Of a DNA stretch of 64,000 bases, positions 12,368 through 24,700 are shown piece by piece. Every line of letters begins with the position of its first letter. The stretch's first letter is position 1. The notes under the pieces are model-generated. The model was given only the letters and a program-made list of their open reading frames with translations. It did no database searches and was not told the origin of the DNA. The stretch covers positions 5,780,501 to 5,844,500 of the forward strand of contig NC_066591.1 of NCBI RefSeq assembly GCF_905475345.1. The letters are read 5' to 3'. The stretch comes from Vespula vulgaris (lineage: Eukaryota; Arthropoda; Insecta; Hymenoptera; Vespidae). Position numbers and translations under genes: made by a program.

Positions 12368-12387
12368 AGACACGACCGGTCGTGTCT
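12368..12387. other. perfect 20-bp palindrome
   Basis: Fifth copy of AGACACGACCGGTCGTGTCT, intact in the truncated last unit. Confidence 0.85.
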
Positions 12388-12479
12388 ATATTTCGATTTC
12401 AATAATCAAAACGTAGTCCTCGGCAGGACTTAATCTCGCGATCGCGAACACTCACGTACGTGACGACCGAAAAATTTAT

Positions 12480-12725
12480 GACTCTATTTCAACGAAAGAC
12501 GTGATTTTATTAAAATAGAATTATGATTTTAATTAAAAATTTAAAAAGAAAAACGCGATTACTCGACTTTAATAATAAAAATGAATAAAATATTATAAAA
12601 ATTCTATTCGCGTACGCGTGGCAAAGTAGAATAGGGGACGGAATGTTACGTCGTTTCTCAAATCTACATTACTACTATATAAGAGCATTTTGAGTGACAA
12701 CATGGTAAAATTAAAATATGACTAA
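12480..12725. other. junction between macrosatellite and left arm
   Basis: Unique A/T-rich sequence with no repeat match that I can see and no usable reading frame. Confidence 0.5.
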
Positions 12726-12730
12726 GAGCC

Positions 12731-12763
12731 ATATTCGAAGAGTTCTGTGGAACCTTCGAATAT
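12731..12763 (-). other. 10-bp perfect hairpin next to conserved block
   Basis: ATATTCGAAG (12,731-12,740) is complementary to CTTCGAATAT (12,754-12,763) around a 13-nt loop. It follows the 77-bp block when read on the minus strand. At the equivalent place in the right arm a different sequence also forms a hairpin (32,859-32,920). Confidence 0.6.
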
Positions 12764-12777
12764 AACTCAATAGTGTT

Positions 12778-12854
12778 ATAGTTGCCCTCTTGAGCCACAT
12801 TTTGTGGGGGCCTCTTCGACATATAGCCTCTTCTTTGCTTCGTGCCCTAACCAC
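12778..12854 (-). other. 77-bp conserved block, left copy
   Basis: On the minus strand it reads GGTTAGGGCACGAAGCAAAG ... GGCTCAAGAGGGCAAC. I count six substitutions and one 1-bp indel against 32,782-32,857, about 91% identity, while both flanks are unalignable. Two of the differences fall in the loop of a small hairpin, CCACA-AAA-TGTGG here and CCACA-TAT-TGTGG in the right copy. Confidence 0.7.
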
Positions 12855-14149
12855 AACTACAGAATAAATTTCATAACTATCGTCAATACCAAAGAACTAA
12901 AACCGACCCTTATTCTAAGACGTGCAAGAAAACTAATAAATCTAACGTAACTCTAAATCAAACCTGAAACGAAAAATCGAGCAAGCATCGGAAGAGAAAC
13001 GAGAATTAATTTATTAATTGCTGAAAATCCTAAGCTAAAAATTGATTAACTTATTCTGTGTTCTACGCGTTGTGATTCTACAAGTCTCTTTATCTTTTAT
13101 CAACGACTCTACTCTACTTTATTCTTTCAAAAGTAATGACTCTATTGAGACTTTTCTTTTATTAATAAAATTGATTAATCTTTATATAAAAATGTATTGA
13201 AAAATCATTGGACGTTCCTTCTTACAAGCATTTATTCCAATTATTAGAAAATAAATTATACAATTTCGCTTGTAATCGAGAGACAATCCATCGCGATGTC
13301 TTCTTGCTTATTCATCATTAAAATTTGCGAATATTGCGATTCTTCACTATTTTGATGAGAGAAAATTATTTAAAAATGCATTTAAATATTTAAAATTTGA
13401 AATAATTATAATTAACGCGTTTAAGCAAGAAGACTCTATCCTGATCTAATAAATAAATCAAAAAATAACGAACCATTCACGAGTAAATCTCCGAAGAAAT
13501 TTACTCGTGGTCACTCATTGCTCTTCTACTAATTAATTACAACCAATCACCCGTGCCGATTCGGACCTTTCGTCCTCGACATGATTGAGTGTCGGAGGGA
13601 CTCAAAAATTAACTTACTACTTAAGAAGTTCTGCGACGGCTCCAAAACACTGGACCGCGACTTAGGTCGAAATTGAGGGTGGATGATTTGTAGTTGGTTG
13701 AAAATGAGGTAGGTCGACATCGAAGTTGGTTGAGATCCACTTCAGTGATGCACTGACTCTAATTCGCGGTAGTTATTTATTAACGAACGGTCACTGAATT
13801 TATTTCGCGAAACTCTACTATTTTTTATAAGTACAGTCTGTGTGACTGTTAAAAAATCAAAAAACTACGCGAACAAACACTGACTCTATTGACTGCATTG
13901 CGCGCAGTTCATGTAAAAGCACTTATCGTTTAAATCGCGAAACGCGAACGAACAAACACTGCTTTTATTTTTATTTTAGCAATACAAATCCTCGATTTCT
14001 TCATTGTTACATGCGCGACTGCAACGGGGTTCTGAAATATAAAAATAGAAATAAAATAGTCGGTATCACTGTTATAATAAAAGACTGTATAAATCATTCA
14101 ACAAATATGTGATAGAGAAATATGCTTACTTTAAGTCTTCGTTAATACT

Positions 14150-15765
14150 CGCACAAATGGCATCGAGCAAAAATTTCTAAGTCCAATCCTGGAGATAGAT
14201 TGTCAAAGTCCTCGATAGTGCGAAAATTTCTAAGTCCACTCCTGGAAATAGATTGTCAAAGTCCTCGATAGTGCGAAAATTTCTAAGTCCACTGGCGGAG
14301 ATAGATTTTCAGTCCTCCCATAGTACAAAACTTTTTAAGTCCACTCCTGAAGATAGATTGTCAAAGTCCTCGACAGTGCGAAAATTTCTAAGTCCACTTC
14401 TGGAAATAGATTGTCAAAATCCTCGATAGTGGGAAAATTTCAAAGTCTACTGTCGGAGATAGATTGTCAAAGTCCCCCGTGAGCGCGAAATTGAAGTCTG
14501 AAACAAAAGAAATAGTATAGAATTTCGAAAATATGAGTGATAGAAACATATACTTGCCTCCACTCTTCGTTAATACTCTCTTGAATTGTATCCTGCGAAA
14601 ATTTCTAAGTCCACTCCTGAAGATAGATTGTCAAAGTCCTCGACAGTGCGAAAATTTCTAAGTCCACTGGCGGAGATAGATTTTCAGTCCCTCGATAGTA
14701 CGAAAATTTCTAAGTCCAATCCTGGAGATAGATTGTCAAAGTCTTCGACAGTGCGAAAATTTCTAAGTCCACTAGCGAAGATAGATTTTCAAAGTCCCCC
14801 GAGAGTGCAAAATCGAAGTCTGAAACAAATAAATAGTATAGAATTTCGAAAATATGAGTGATAGAAACATATACTTGCCTCGACTCTTCGTTAATACTCT
14901 CTTGAATTGTATCCTGCGAAAATTTCTAAGTCCACTCCTGAAGATAGATTGTCAAAGTCCTCGACAGTGCGAAAATTTCTAAGTCCACTGGCGGAGATAG
15001 ATTTTCAGTCCTCCCATAGTACAAAACTTTCTAAGTCCACTCCTGAAGATAGATTGTCAAAGTCCTCGACAGTGCGAAAATTTCTAAGTCCACTTCTGGA
15101 AGTAGATTGTCAAAATCCTCGACAGTGGGAAAATTTCAAAGTCTACTGTCGGAGATAGATTGTCAAAGTACCCCGTGAGTGCGAAATTGAAGTCTGAAAC
15201 AAAAGAAATAGTATAGAATTTCGAAAATATGAGTGATAGAAACATATACTTGCCTCGACTCTTCGTTAATACTCTCTCGAATTGTATCCTGCGAAAATTT
15301 CTAAGTCCACTCCTGAAGATAGATTGTCAAAGTCCTCGACAGTGCGAAAATTTCTAAGTCCACTGGCGGAGATAGATTTTCAGTCCTCCCATAGTACAAA
15401 ACTTTCTAAGTCCACTCCTGAAGATAGATTGTCAAAGTCCTCGACAGTGCGAAAATTTCTAAGTCCACTGGCGGAGATAGATTTTCAGTCCTCCCATAGT
15501 ACAAAACTTTCTAAGTCCACTCCTGAAGATAGATTGTCAAAGTCCTCGACAGTGCGAAAATTTCTAAGTCCACTTCTGGAAATAGATTGTCAAAATCCTC
15601 GATAGTGGGAAAATTTTAAAGTCTACTGTCGGAGATAGATTGTCAAAGTCCCCCGTGAGTGCGAAATTGAAGTCTGAAACAAAAGAAATAGTATAGAATT
15701 TCGAAAATATGAGTGATAGAAACATATACTTGCCTCGACTCTTCGTTAATACTCTCTCGAATTAC
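14150..15765. repeat. diverged left flank of the 192-bp satellite
   Basis: Irregular tandem units built from a ~57-bp motif (GCGAAAATTTCTAAGTCCAC ... GATAGATTGTCAAAGTCCTC) with a longer spacer beginning ATGAGTGATAGAAACATATA at 14,531, 14,852, 15,227 and 15,707. GCGAAAATTTCTAAGT, the GTCAAAGTC-like stretch and the TTCGTTAATACT word tie it to the 192-bp monomer. On the minus strand each spacer runs from GAG|GCAAGTATATG to TTTGTTTCAG, 59-60 nt, resembling a short GC-AG intron. Plus-strand frames repeating KSTPEDRLSKSS begin at TTG and exist only because the repeat is in phase. Confidence 0.85.
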
Positions 15766-18700
15766 ATCCTGCGAAAATTTCTAAGTTCTCTCGTCGAGGT
15801 CCAAAGCACAACTGAACTAGTGACTGTAAAGGTCGGTCGAAGACCCGACTTTGTTGTCATCTCTCGAAGCCGAGTATCCCTACTCTGCATTTAAGTCTAA
15901 AATCAAAGAAGCTGTTGTATGTTTGAGTTAACTGTTCGGTAATACTTGCATGGATGGCATCCGCGAAAATTTCTAAGTTCTCTCGTCGAGGTCCAAAGCA
16001 CAACTGAACTAGTAACTGCAAAGGTCGGTTCATGACCCCACTTTGTTGTCGTCTCTCGAAAGCGAGTATCCCTACTCTGCATTTAAGTCTAAAATCAAAG
16101 AAGCTGTTGTATATTTGAGTTAACTGTTCGTTAATACTTGCATGGATGGCATCCACGAAAATTTCTAAGTTCTCTCGTCGAAGTCCAAAGCACAACTGAA
16201 CTAGTAACTGTAAAGGTCGGTCCAAGACCGGACTTTGTTGTCGTCTCTCGAATGCGAGTATCCCTACTCTGCATTTAAGTCTAAAATCAAAGAAGCTGTT
16301 GTATATTTGAGTTAACTGTTCGTTAATACTTGCATGGATGGCATCCACGAAAATTTCTAAGTTCTCTCGTCGAAGTCCAAAGCACAACTGAACTAGTAAC
16401 TGTAAAGGTCGGTCGAATACCCGACTTTGTTGTCGTCTCTCGAAGCCGAGTATCCCTACTCTGCATTTAAGTCTAAAATCAAAGAAGCTGTTGTATATTT
16501 GAATTAACTGTTCGGTAATACTTGCATGGATGGCATCCGCGAAAATTTCTAAGTTCTCTCGTCGAGGTTCAAAGCACAACTGAACTAGTAACTGTAAAGG
16601 TCGGTCGAAGACCCGACTTTGTTGTCGTCTCTCGAAGCCGAGTATCCCTACTCTGCATTTAAGTCTAAAATCAAAGAAGCTGTTGTATATTTGAATTAAC
16701 TGTTCGGTAATACTTGCATGGATGGCATCCGCGAAAATTTCTAAGTTCTCTCGTCGAGGTCCAAAGCACAACTGAACTAGTAACTGTAAAGGTCGGTCGA
16801 AGACCCGACTTTGTTGTCGTCTCTCGAAGCCGATTATCCCTACTCTGCATTTAAGTCTAAAATCAAAGAAGCTGTTGTATATTTGAATTAACTGTTCGGT
16901 AATACTTGCATGGATGGCATGCGCGAAAATTTCTAAGTTCTCTCGTCGAGGTCCAAAGCACAACTGAACTAGTAACTGTAAAGGTCGGTCGAAGACCCGA
17001 CTTTGTTGTCGTCTCTCGAAGCCGAGTATCCCTACTCTGCATTTAAGTCTAAAATCAAAGAAGCTGTTGTATATTTGAGTTAACTGTTCGGTAATACTTG
17101 CATGGATGGCATCCGCCAAAATTTCTAAGTTCTCTCGTCGAGGTCCAAAGCACAACTGAACTAGTAACTGCAAAGGTCGGTTCATGACCCCACTTTGTTG
17201 TCGTCTCTCGAAAGCGAGTATCCCTACTCTGCATTTAAGTCTAAAATCAAAGAAGCTGTTGTATATTTGAATTAACTGTTCGTTAATACTTGCATGGATG
17301 GCATCCACGAAAATTTCTAAGTTCTCTCGTCGAAGTCCAAAGCACAACTGAACTAGTAACTGTAAAGGTCGGTCCAAGACCGGACTTTGTTGTCGTCTCT
17401 CGAATGCGAGTATCCCTACTCTGTATTTAAGTCTAAAATCAAAGAAGCTGTTGTATATTTGAATTAACTGTTCGGTAATACTTGCATGGATGGCATCCGC
17501 GAAAATTTCTAAGTTCTCTCGTCGAGGTCCAAAGCGCAACTGAACTAGTAACTGTAAAGGTCGGTCGAATACCCGACTTTGTTGTCGTCTCTCGAAGCCG
17601 AGTATCCCTACTCTGCATTTAAGTCTAAAATCAAAGAAGCTGTTGTATATTTGAATTAACTGTTCGGTAATACTTGCATGGATGGCATCCGCGAAAATTT
17701 CTAAGTTCTCTCGTCGAGGTCCAAAGCACAACTGAACTAGTAACTGTAAAGGTCGGTCGAATACCCGACTTTGTTGTCGTCTCTCGAAGCCGAGTATCCC
17801 TACTCTGCATTTAAGTCTAAAATCAAAGAAGCTGTTGTATATTTGAATTAACTGTTCGGTAATACTTGCATGGATGGCATCCGCGAAAATTTCTAAGTTC
17901 TCTCGTCGAGGTTCAAAGCACAACTGAACTAGTAACTGTAAAGGTCGGTCGAAGACCCGACTTTGTTGTCGTCTCTCGAAGCCGAGTATCCCTACTCTGC
18001 ATTTAAGTCTAAAATCAAAGAAGCTGTTGTATATTTGAATTAACTGTTCGGTAATACTTGCATGGATGGCATCCGCGAAAATTTCTAAGTTCTCTCGTCG
18101 AGGTCCAAAGCACAACTGAACTAGTAACTGTAAAGGTCGGTCGAAGACCCGACTTTGTTGTCGTCTCTCGAAGCCGATTATCCCTACTCTGCATTTAAGT
18201 CTAAAATCAAAGAAGCTGTTGTATATTTGAATTAACTGTTCGGTAATACTTGCATGGATGGCATGCGCGAAAATTTCTAAGTTCTCTCGTCGAGGTCCAA
18301 AGCACAACTGAACTAGTAACTGTAAAGGTCGGTCGAAGACCCGACTTTGTTGTCGTCTCTCGAAGCCGAGTATCCCTACTCTGCATTTAAGTCTAAAATC
18401 AAAGAAGCTGTTGTATATTTGAGTTAACTGTTCGGTAATACTTGCATGGATGGCATCCGCGAAAATTTCTAAGTTCTCTCGTCGAGGTTCAAAGCACAAC
18501 TGAACTAGTAACTGTAAAGGTCGGTCCAAGACCGGACTTTGTTGTCGTCTCTCGAATGCGAGTATCCCTACTCTGCATTTAAGTCTAAAATCAAAGAAGC
18601 TGTTGTATATTTGAGTTAACTGTTCGTTAATACTTGCATGGATGGCATCCACGAAAATTTCTAAGTTCTCTCGTCGAAGTCCAAAGCACAACTGAACTAG

Positions 18701-21700
18701 TAACTGTAAAGGTCGGTCGAATACCCGACTTTGTTGTCGTCTCTCGAAGCCGAGTATCCCTACTCTGCATTTAAGTCTAAAATCAAAGAAGCTGTTGTAT
18801 ATTTGAATTAACTGTTCGGTAATACTTGCATGGATGGCATCCGCGAAAATTTCTAAGTTCTCTCGTCGAGGTTCAAAGCACAACTGAACTAGTAACTGTA
18901 AAGGTCGGTCGAAGACCCGACTTTGTTGTCGTCTCTCGAAGCCGATTATCCCTACTCTGCATTTAAGTCTAAAATCAAAGAAGCTGTTGTATATTTGAAT
19001 TAACTGTTCGTTAATACTTGCATGGATGGCATCCACGAAAATTTCTAAGTTCTCTCGTCGAAGTCCAAAGCACAACTGAACTAGTAACTGTAAAGGTCGG
19101 TCGAATACCCGACTTTGTTGTCGTCTCTCGAAGCCGAGTATCCCTACTCTGCATTTAAGTCTAAAATCAAAGAAGCTGTTGTATATTTGAATTAACTGTT
19201 CGTTAATACTTGCATGGATGGCATCCACGAAAATTTCTAAGTTCTCTCGTCGAAGTCCAAAGCACAACTGAACTAGTAACTGTAAAGGTCGGTCGAATAC
19301 CCGACTTTGTTGTCGTCTCTCGAAGCCGAGTATCCCTACTCTGCATTTAAGTCTAAAATCAAAGAAGCTGTTGTATATTTGAATTAACTGTTCGGTAATA
19401 CTTGCATGGATGGCATCCGCGAAAATTTCTAAGTTCTCTCGTCGAGGTCCAAAGCACAACTGAACTAGTAACTGTAAAGGTCGGTCGAAGACCCGACTTT
19501 GTTGTCGTCTCTCGAAGCCGATTATCCCTACTCTGCATTTAAGTCTAAAATCAAAGAAGCTGTTGTATATTTGAATTAACTGTTCGGTAATACTTGCATG
19601 GATGGCATGCGCGAAAATTTCTAAGTTCTCTCGTCGAGGTCCAAAGCACAACTGAACTAGTAACTGTAAAGGTCGGTCGAAGACCCGACTTTGTTGTCGT
19701 CTCTCGAAGCCGAGTATCCCTACTCTGCATTTAAGTCTAAAATCAAAGAAGCTGTTGTATATTTGAGTTAACTGTTCGGTAATACTTGCATGGATGGCAT
19801 CCGCCAAAATTTCTAAGTTCTCTCGTCGAGGTCCAAAGCACAACTGAACTAGTAACTGCAAAGGTCGGTTCATGACCCCACTTTGTTGTCGTCTCTCGAA
19901 AGCGAGTATCCCTACTCTGCATTTAAGTCTAAAATCAAAGAAGCTGTTGTATATTTGAATTAACTGTTCGTTAATACTTGCATGGATGGCATCCACGAAA
20001 ATTTCTAAGTTCTCTCGTCGAAGTCCAAAGCACAACTGAACTAGTAACTGTAAAGGTCGGTCCAAGACCGGACTTTGTTGTCGTCTCTCGAATGCGAGTA
20101 TCCCTACTCTGTATTTAAGTCTAAAATCAAAGAAGCTGTTGTATATTTGAATTAACTGTTCGGTAATACTTGCATGGATGGCATCCGCGAAAATTTCTAA
20201 GTTCTCTCGTCGAGGTCCAAAGCACAACTGAACTAGTAACTGTAAAGGTCGGTCGAAGACCCGACTTTGTTGTCGTCTCTCGAAGCCGAGTATCCCTACT
20301 CTGCATTTAAGTCTAAAATCAAAGAAGCTGTTGTATATTTGAATTAACTGTTCGGTAATACTTGCATGGATGGCATCCGCGAAAATTTCTAAGTTCTCTC
20401 GTCGAGGTTCAAAGCACAACTGAACTAGTAACTGTAAAGGTCGGTCGAAGACCCGACTTTGTTGTCGTCTCTCGAAGCCGAGTATCCCTACTCTGCATTT
20501 AAGTCTAAAATCAAAGAAGCTGTTGTATATTTGAATTAACTGTTCGGTAATACTTGCATGGATGGCATCCGCGAAAATTTCTAAGTTCTCTCGTCGAGGT
20601 CCAAAGCACAACTGAACTAGTAACTGTAAAGGTCGGTCGAAGACCCGACTTTGTTGTCGTCTCTCGAAGCCGATTATCCCTACTCTGCATTTAAGTCTAA
20701 AATCAAAGAAGCTGTTGTATATTTGAATTAACTGTTCGGTAATACTTGCATGGATGGCATCCGCGAAAATTTCTAAGTTCTCTCGTCGAGGTCCAAAGCA
20801 CAACTGAACTAGTAACTGTAAAGGTCGGTCGAAGACCCGACTTTGTTGTCGTCTCTCGAAGCCGAGTATCCCTACTCTGCATTTAAGTCTAAAATCAAAG
20901 AAGCTGTTGTATATTTGAGTTAACTGTTCGGTAATACTTGCATGGATGGCATCCGCCAAAATTTCTAAGTTCTCTCGTCGAGGTCCAAAGCACAACTGAA
21001 CTAGTAACTGCAAAGGTCGGTTCATGACCCCACTTTGTTGTCGTCTCTCGAAAGCGAGTATCCCTACTCTGCATTTAAGTCTAAAATCAAAGAAGCTGTT
21101 GTATATTTGAATTAACTGTTCGTTAATACTTGCATGGATGGCATCCACGAAAATTTCTAAGTTCTCTCGTCGAAGTCCAAAGCACAACTGAACTAGTAAC
21201 TGTAAAGGTCGGTCGAAGACCCGACTTTGTTGTCGTCTCTCGAAGCCGATTATCCCTACTCTGCATTTAAGTCTAAAATCAAAGAAGTTGTTGTATATTT
21301 GAATTAACTGTTCGGTAATACTTGCATGGATGGCATCCGCGAAAATTTCTAAGTTCTCTCGTCGAGGTCCAAAGCACAACTGAACTAGTAACTGTAAAGG
21401 TCGGTCGAAGACCCGACTTTGTTGTCGTCTCTCGAAGCCGATTATCCCTACTCTGCATTTAAGTCTAAAATCAAAGAAGCTGTTGTATATTTGAATTAAC
21501 TGTTCGGTAATACTTGCATGGATGGCATGCGCGAAAATTTCTAAGTTCTCTCGTCGAGGTCCAAAGCACAACTGAACTAGTAACTGTAAAGGTCGGTCGA
21601 AGACCCGACTTTGTTGTCGTCTCTCGAAGCCGAGTATCCCTACTCTGCATTTAAGTCTAAAATCAAAGAAGCTGTTGTATATTTGAGTTAACTGTTCGGT

Positions 21701-24700
21701 AATACTTGCATGGATGGCATCCGCGAAAATTTCTAAGTTCTCTCGTCGAGGTTCAAAGCACAACTGAACTAGTAACTGTAAAGGTCGGTCCAAGACCGGA
21801 CTTTGTTGTCGTCTCTCGAATGCGAGTATCCCTACTCTGCATTTAAGTCTAAAATCAAAGAAGCTGTTGTATATTTGAGTTAACTGTTCGTTAATACTTG
21901 CATGGATGGCATCCACGAAAATTTCTAAGTTCTCTCGTCGAAGTCCAAAGCACAACTGAACTAGTAACTGTAAAGGTCGGTCGAATACCCGACTTTGTTG
22001 TCGTCTCTCGAAGCCGAGTATCCCTACTCTGCATTTAAGTCTAAAATCAAAGAAGCTGTTGTATATTTGAATTAACTGTTCGGTAATACTTGCATGGATG
22101 GCATCCGCGAAAATTTCTAAGTTCTCTCGTCGAGGTTCAAAGCACAACTGAACTAGTAACTGTAAAGGTCGGTCGAAGACCCGACTTTGTTGTCGTCTCT
22201 CGAAGCCGATTATCCCTACTCTGCATTTAAGTCTAAAATCAAAGAAGCTGTTGTATATTTGAATTAACTGTTCGTTAATACTTGCATGGATGGCATCCAC
22301 GAAAATTTCTAAGTTCTCTCGTCGAAGTCCAAAGCACAACTGAACTAGTAACTGTAAAGGTCGGTCGAATACCCGACTTTGTTGTCGTCTCTCGAAGCCG
22401 AGTATCCCTACTCTGCATTTAAGTCTAAAATCAAAGAAGCTGTTGTATATTTGAATTAACTGTTCGTTAATACTTGCATGGATGGCATCCACGAAAATTT
22501 CTAAGTTCTCTCGTCGAAGTCCAAAGCACAACTGAACTAGTAACTGTAAAGGTCGGTCGAATACCCGACTTTGTTGTCGTCTCTCGAAGCCGAGTATCCC
22601 TACTCTGCATTTAAGTCTAAAATCAAAGAAGCTGTTGTATATTTGAATTAACTGTTCGGTAATACTTGCATGGATGGCATCCGCGAAAATTTCTAAGTTC
22701 TCTCGTCGAGGTCCAAAGCACAACTGAACTAGTAACTGTAAAGGTCGGTCGAAGACCCGACTTTGTTGTCGTCTCTCGAAGCCGAGTATCCCTACTCTGC
22801 ATTTAAGTCTAAAATCAAAGAAGCTGTTGTATATTTGAATTAACTGTTCGGTAATACTTGCATGGATGGCATGCGCGAAAATTTCTAAGTTCTCTCGTCG
22901 AGGTCCAAAGCACAACTGAACTAGTAACTGTAAAGGTCGGTCGAAGACCCGACTTTGTTGTCGTCTCTCGAAGCCGAGTATCCCTACTCTGCATTTAAGT
23001 CTAAAATCAAAGAAGCTGTTGTATATTTGAGTTAACTGTTCGGTAATACTTGCATGGATGGCATCCGCCAAAATTTCTAAGTTCTCTCGTCGAGGTCCAA
23101 AGCACAACTGAACTAGTAACTGCAAAGGTCGGTTCATGACCCCACTTTGTTGTCGTCTCTCGAAAGCGAGTATCCCTACTCTGCATTTAAGTCTAAAATC
23201 AAAGAAGCTGTTGTATATTTGAATTAACTGTTCGTTAATACTTGCATGGATGGCATCCACGAAAATTTCTAAGTTCTCTCGTCGAAGTCCAAAGCACAAC
23301 TGAACTAGTAACTGTAAAGGTCGGTCCAAGACCGGACTTTGTTGTCGTCTCTCGAATGCGAGTATCCCTACTCTGTATTTAAGTCTAAAATCAAAGAAGC
23401 TGTTGTATATTTGAATTAACTGTTCGGTAATACTTGCATGGATGGCATCCGCGAAAATTTCTAAGTTCTCTCGTCGAGGTCCAAAGCACAACTGAACTAG
23501 TAACTGTAAAGGTCGGTCGAATACCCGACTTTGTTGTCGTCTCTCGAAGCCGAGTATCCCTACTCTGCATTTAAGTCTAAAATCAAAGAAGCTGTTGTAT
23601 ATTTGAATTAACTGTTCGGTAATACTTGCATGGATGGCATCCGCGAAAATTTCTAAGTTCTCTCGTCGAGGTTCAAAGCACAACTGAACTAGTAACTGTA
23701 AAGGTCGGTCGAAGACCCGACTTTGTTGTCGTCTCTCGAAGCCGAGTATCCCTACTCTGCATTTAAGTCTAAAATCAAAGAAGCTGTTGTATATTTGAAT
23801 TAACTGTTCGGTAATACTTGCATGGATGGCATCCGCGAAAATTTCTAAGTTCTCTCGTCGAGGTCCAAAGCACAACTGAACTAGTAACTGTAAAGGTCGG
23901 TCGAAGACCCGACTTTGTTGTCGTCTCTCGAAGCCGATTATCCCTACTCTGCATTTAAGTCTAAAATCAAAGAAGCTGTTGTATATTTGAATTAACTGTT
24001 CGGTAATACTTGCATGGATGGCATGCGCGAAAATTTCTAAGTTCTCTCGTCGAGGTCCAAAGCACAACTGAACTAGTAACTGTAAAGGTCGGTCGAAGAC
24101 CCGACTTTGTTGTCGTCTCTCGAAGCCGAGTATCCCTACTCTGCATTTAAGTCTAAAATCAAAGAAGCTGTTGTATATTTGAGTTAACTGTTCGGTAATA
24201 CTTGCATGGATGGCATCCGCCAAAATTTCTAAGTTCTCTCGTCGAGGTCCAAAGCACAACTGAACTAGTAACTGCAAAGGTCGGTTCATGACCCCACTTT
24301 GTTGTCGTCTCTCGAAAGCGAGTATCCCTACTCTGCATTTAAGTCTAAAATCAAAGAAGCTGTTGTATATTTGAATTAACTGTTCGTTAATACTTGCATG
24401 GATGGCATCCACGAAAATTTCTAAGTTCTCTCGTCGAAGTCCAAAGCACAACTGAACTAGTAACTGTAAAGGTCGGTCGAAGACCCGACTTTGTTGTCGT
24501 CTCTCGAAGCCGATTATCCCTACTCTGCATTTAAGTCTAAAATCAAAGAAGTTGTTGTATATTTGAATTAACTGTTCGGTAATACTTGCATGGATGGCAT
24601 CCGCGAAAATTTCTAAGTTCTCTCGTCGAGGTCCAAAGCACAACTGAACTAGTAACTGTAAAGGTCGGTCGAAGACCCGACTTTGTTGTCGTCTCTCGAA

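Larger units (their letters stand above)
10430..12480. repeat. two ~1.56-kb macrosatellite units, second truncated
   Basis: The block starting at the hairpin element (10,494) recurs from 12,057 at an offset of about 1,563-1,567 bp. Each starts with the hairpin and continues with GGGGATTCTACTCTAAAATCCACGATCC-like sequence, TATAAAA and the 20-bp palindrome. In the complete unit this is followed by an A/T minisatellite and the GGCCCACACCCGAGGGCCC box. The same order is seen inside the larger core (941-2,530), so the 1.56-kb unit is probably the ancestral macrosatellite monomer. The second unit breaks off near 12,480 inside the AACACTC...GAGTG region. Confidence 0.85.
12725..14035 (-). ncRNA. left arm: candidate structured noncoding RNA unit
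   Basis: Read on the minus strand, this segment shares a colinear series of short conserved blocks with 29,340-32,925 read on the plus strand: CGCGAATTAGAGTCAGTG (13,751-13,768), the TTTTGGAGCC.TCGCAGAACT block ending in AAGTA|GTAAGT (13,612-13,651), GGTCCGAATCGGCACGGG (13,538-13,585), a GTCTTCTTG/CAAGAAGAC long-range stem (13,426-13,434 with 13,298-13,306), AGCTTAGGATTTTCAGCA (12,980-13,052) and a 77-bp block at 12,778-12,854. Between blocks the two arms do not align. Local hairpins include CACGAGTAAAT at 13,478-13,488 with ATTTACTCGTG at 13,499-13,509. No frame is shared, so constraint looks noncoding. Transcription is not shown by the sequence. Confidence 0.45.

Noticed and set aside
1..12480. 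Ribosomal DNA intergenic spacer
   Set aside because: Tandem sub-repeats would fit, but no 18S or 28S sequence is present in the window.
1..12480. Telomeric or subtelomeric array
   Set aside because: No TTAGG-type runs are seen. A subtelomeric position cannot be excluded but is not supported.
14586..15605. Frames repeating KSTPEDRLSKSS
   Set aside because: TTG starts, and the repetition follows the 57-bp DNA repeat. They end wherever the repeat changes phase.
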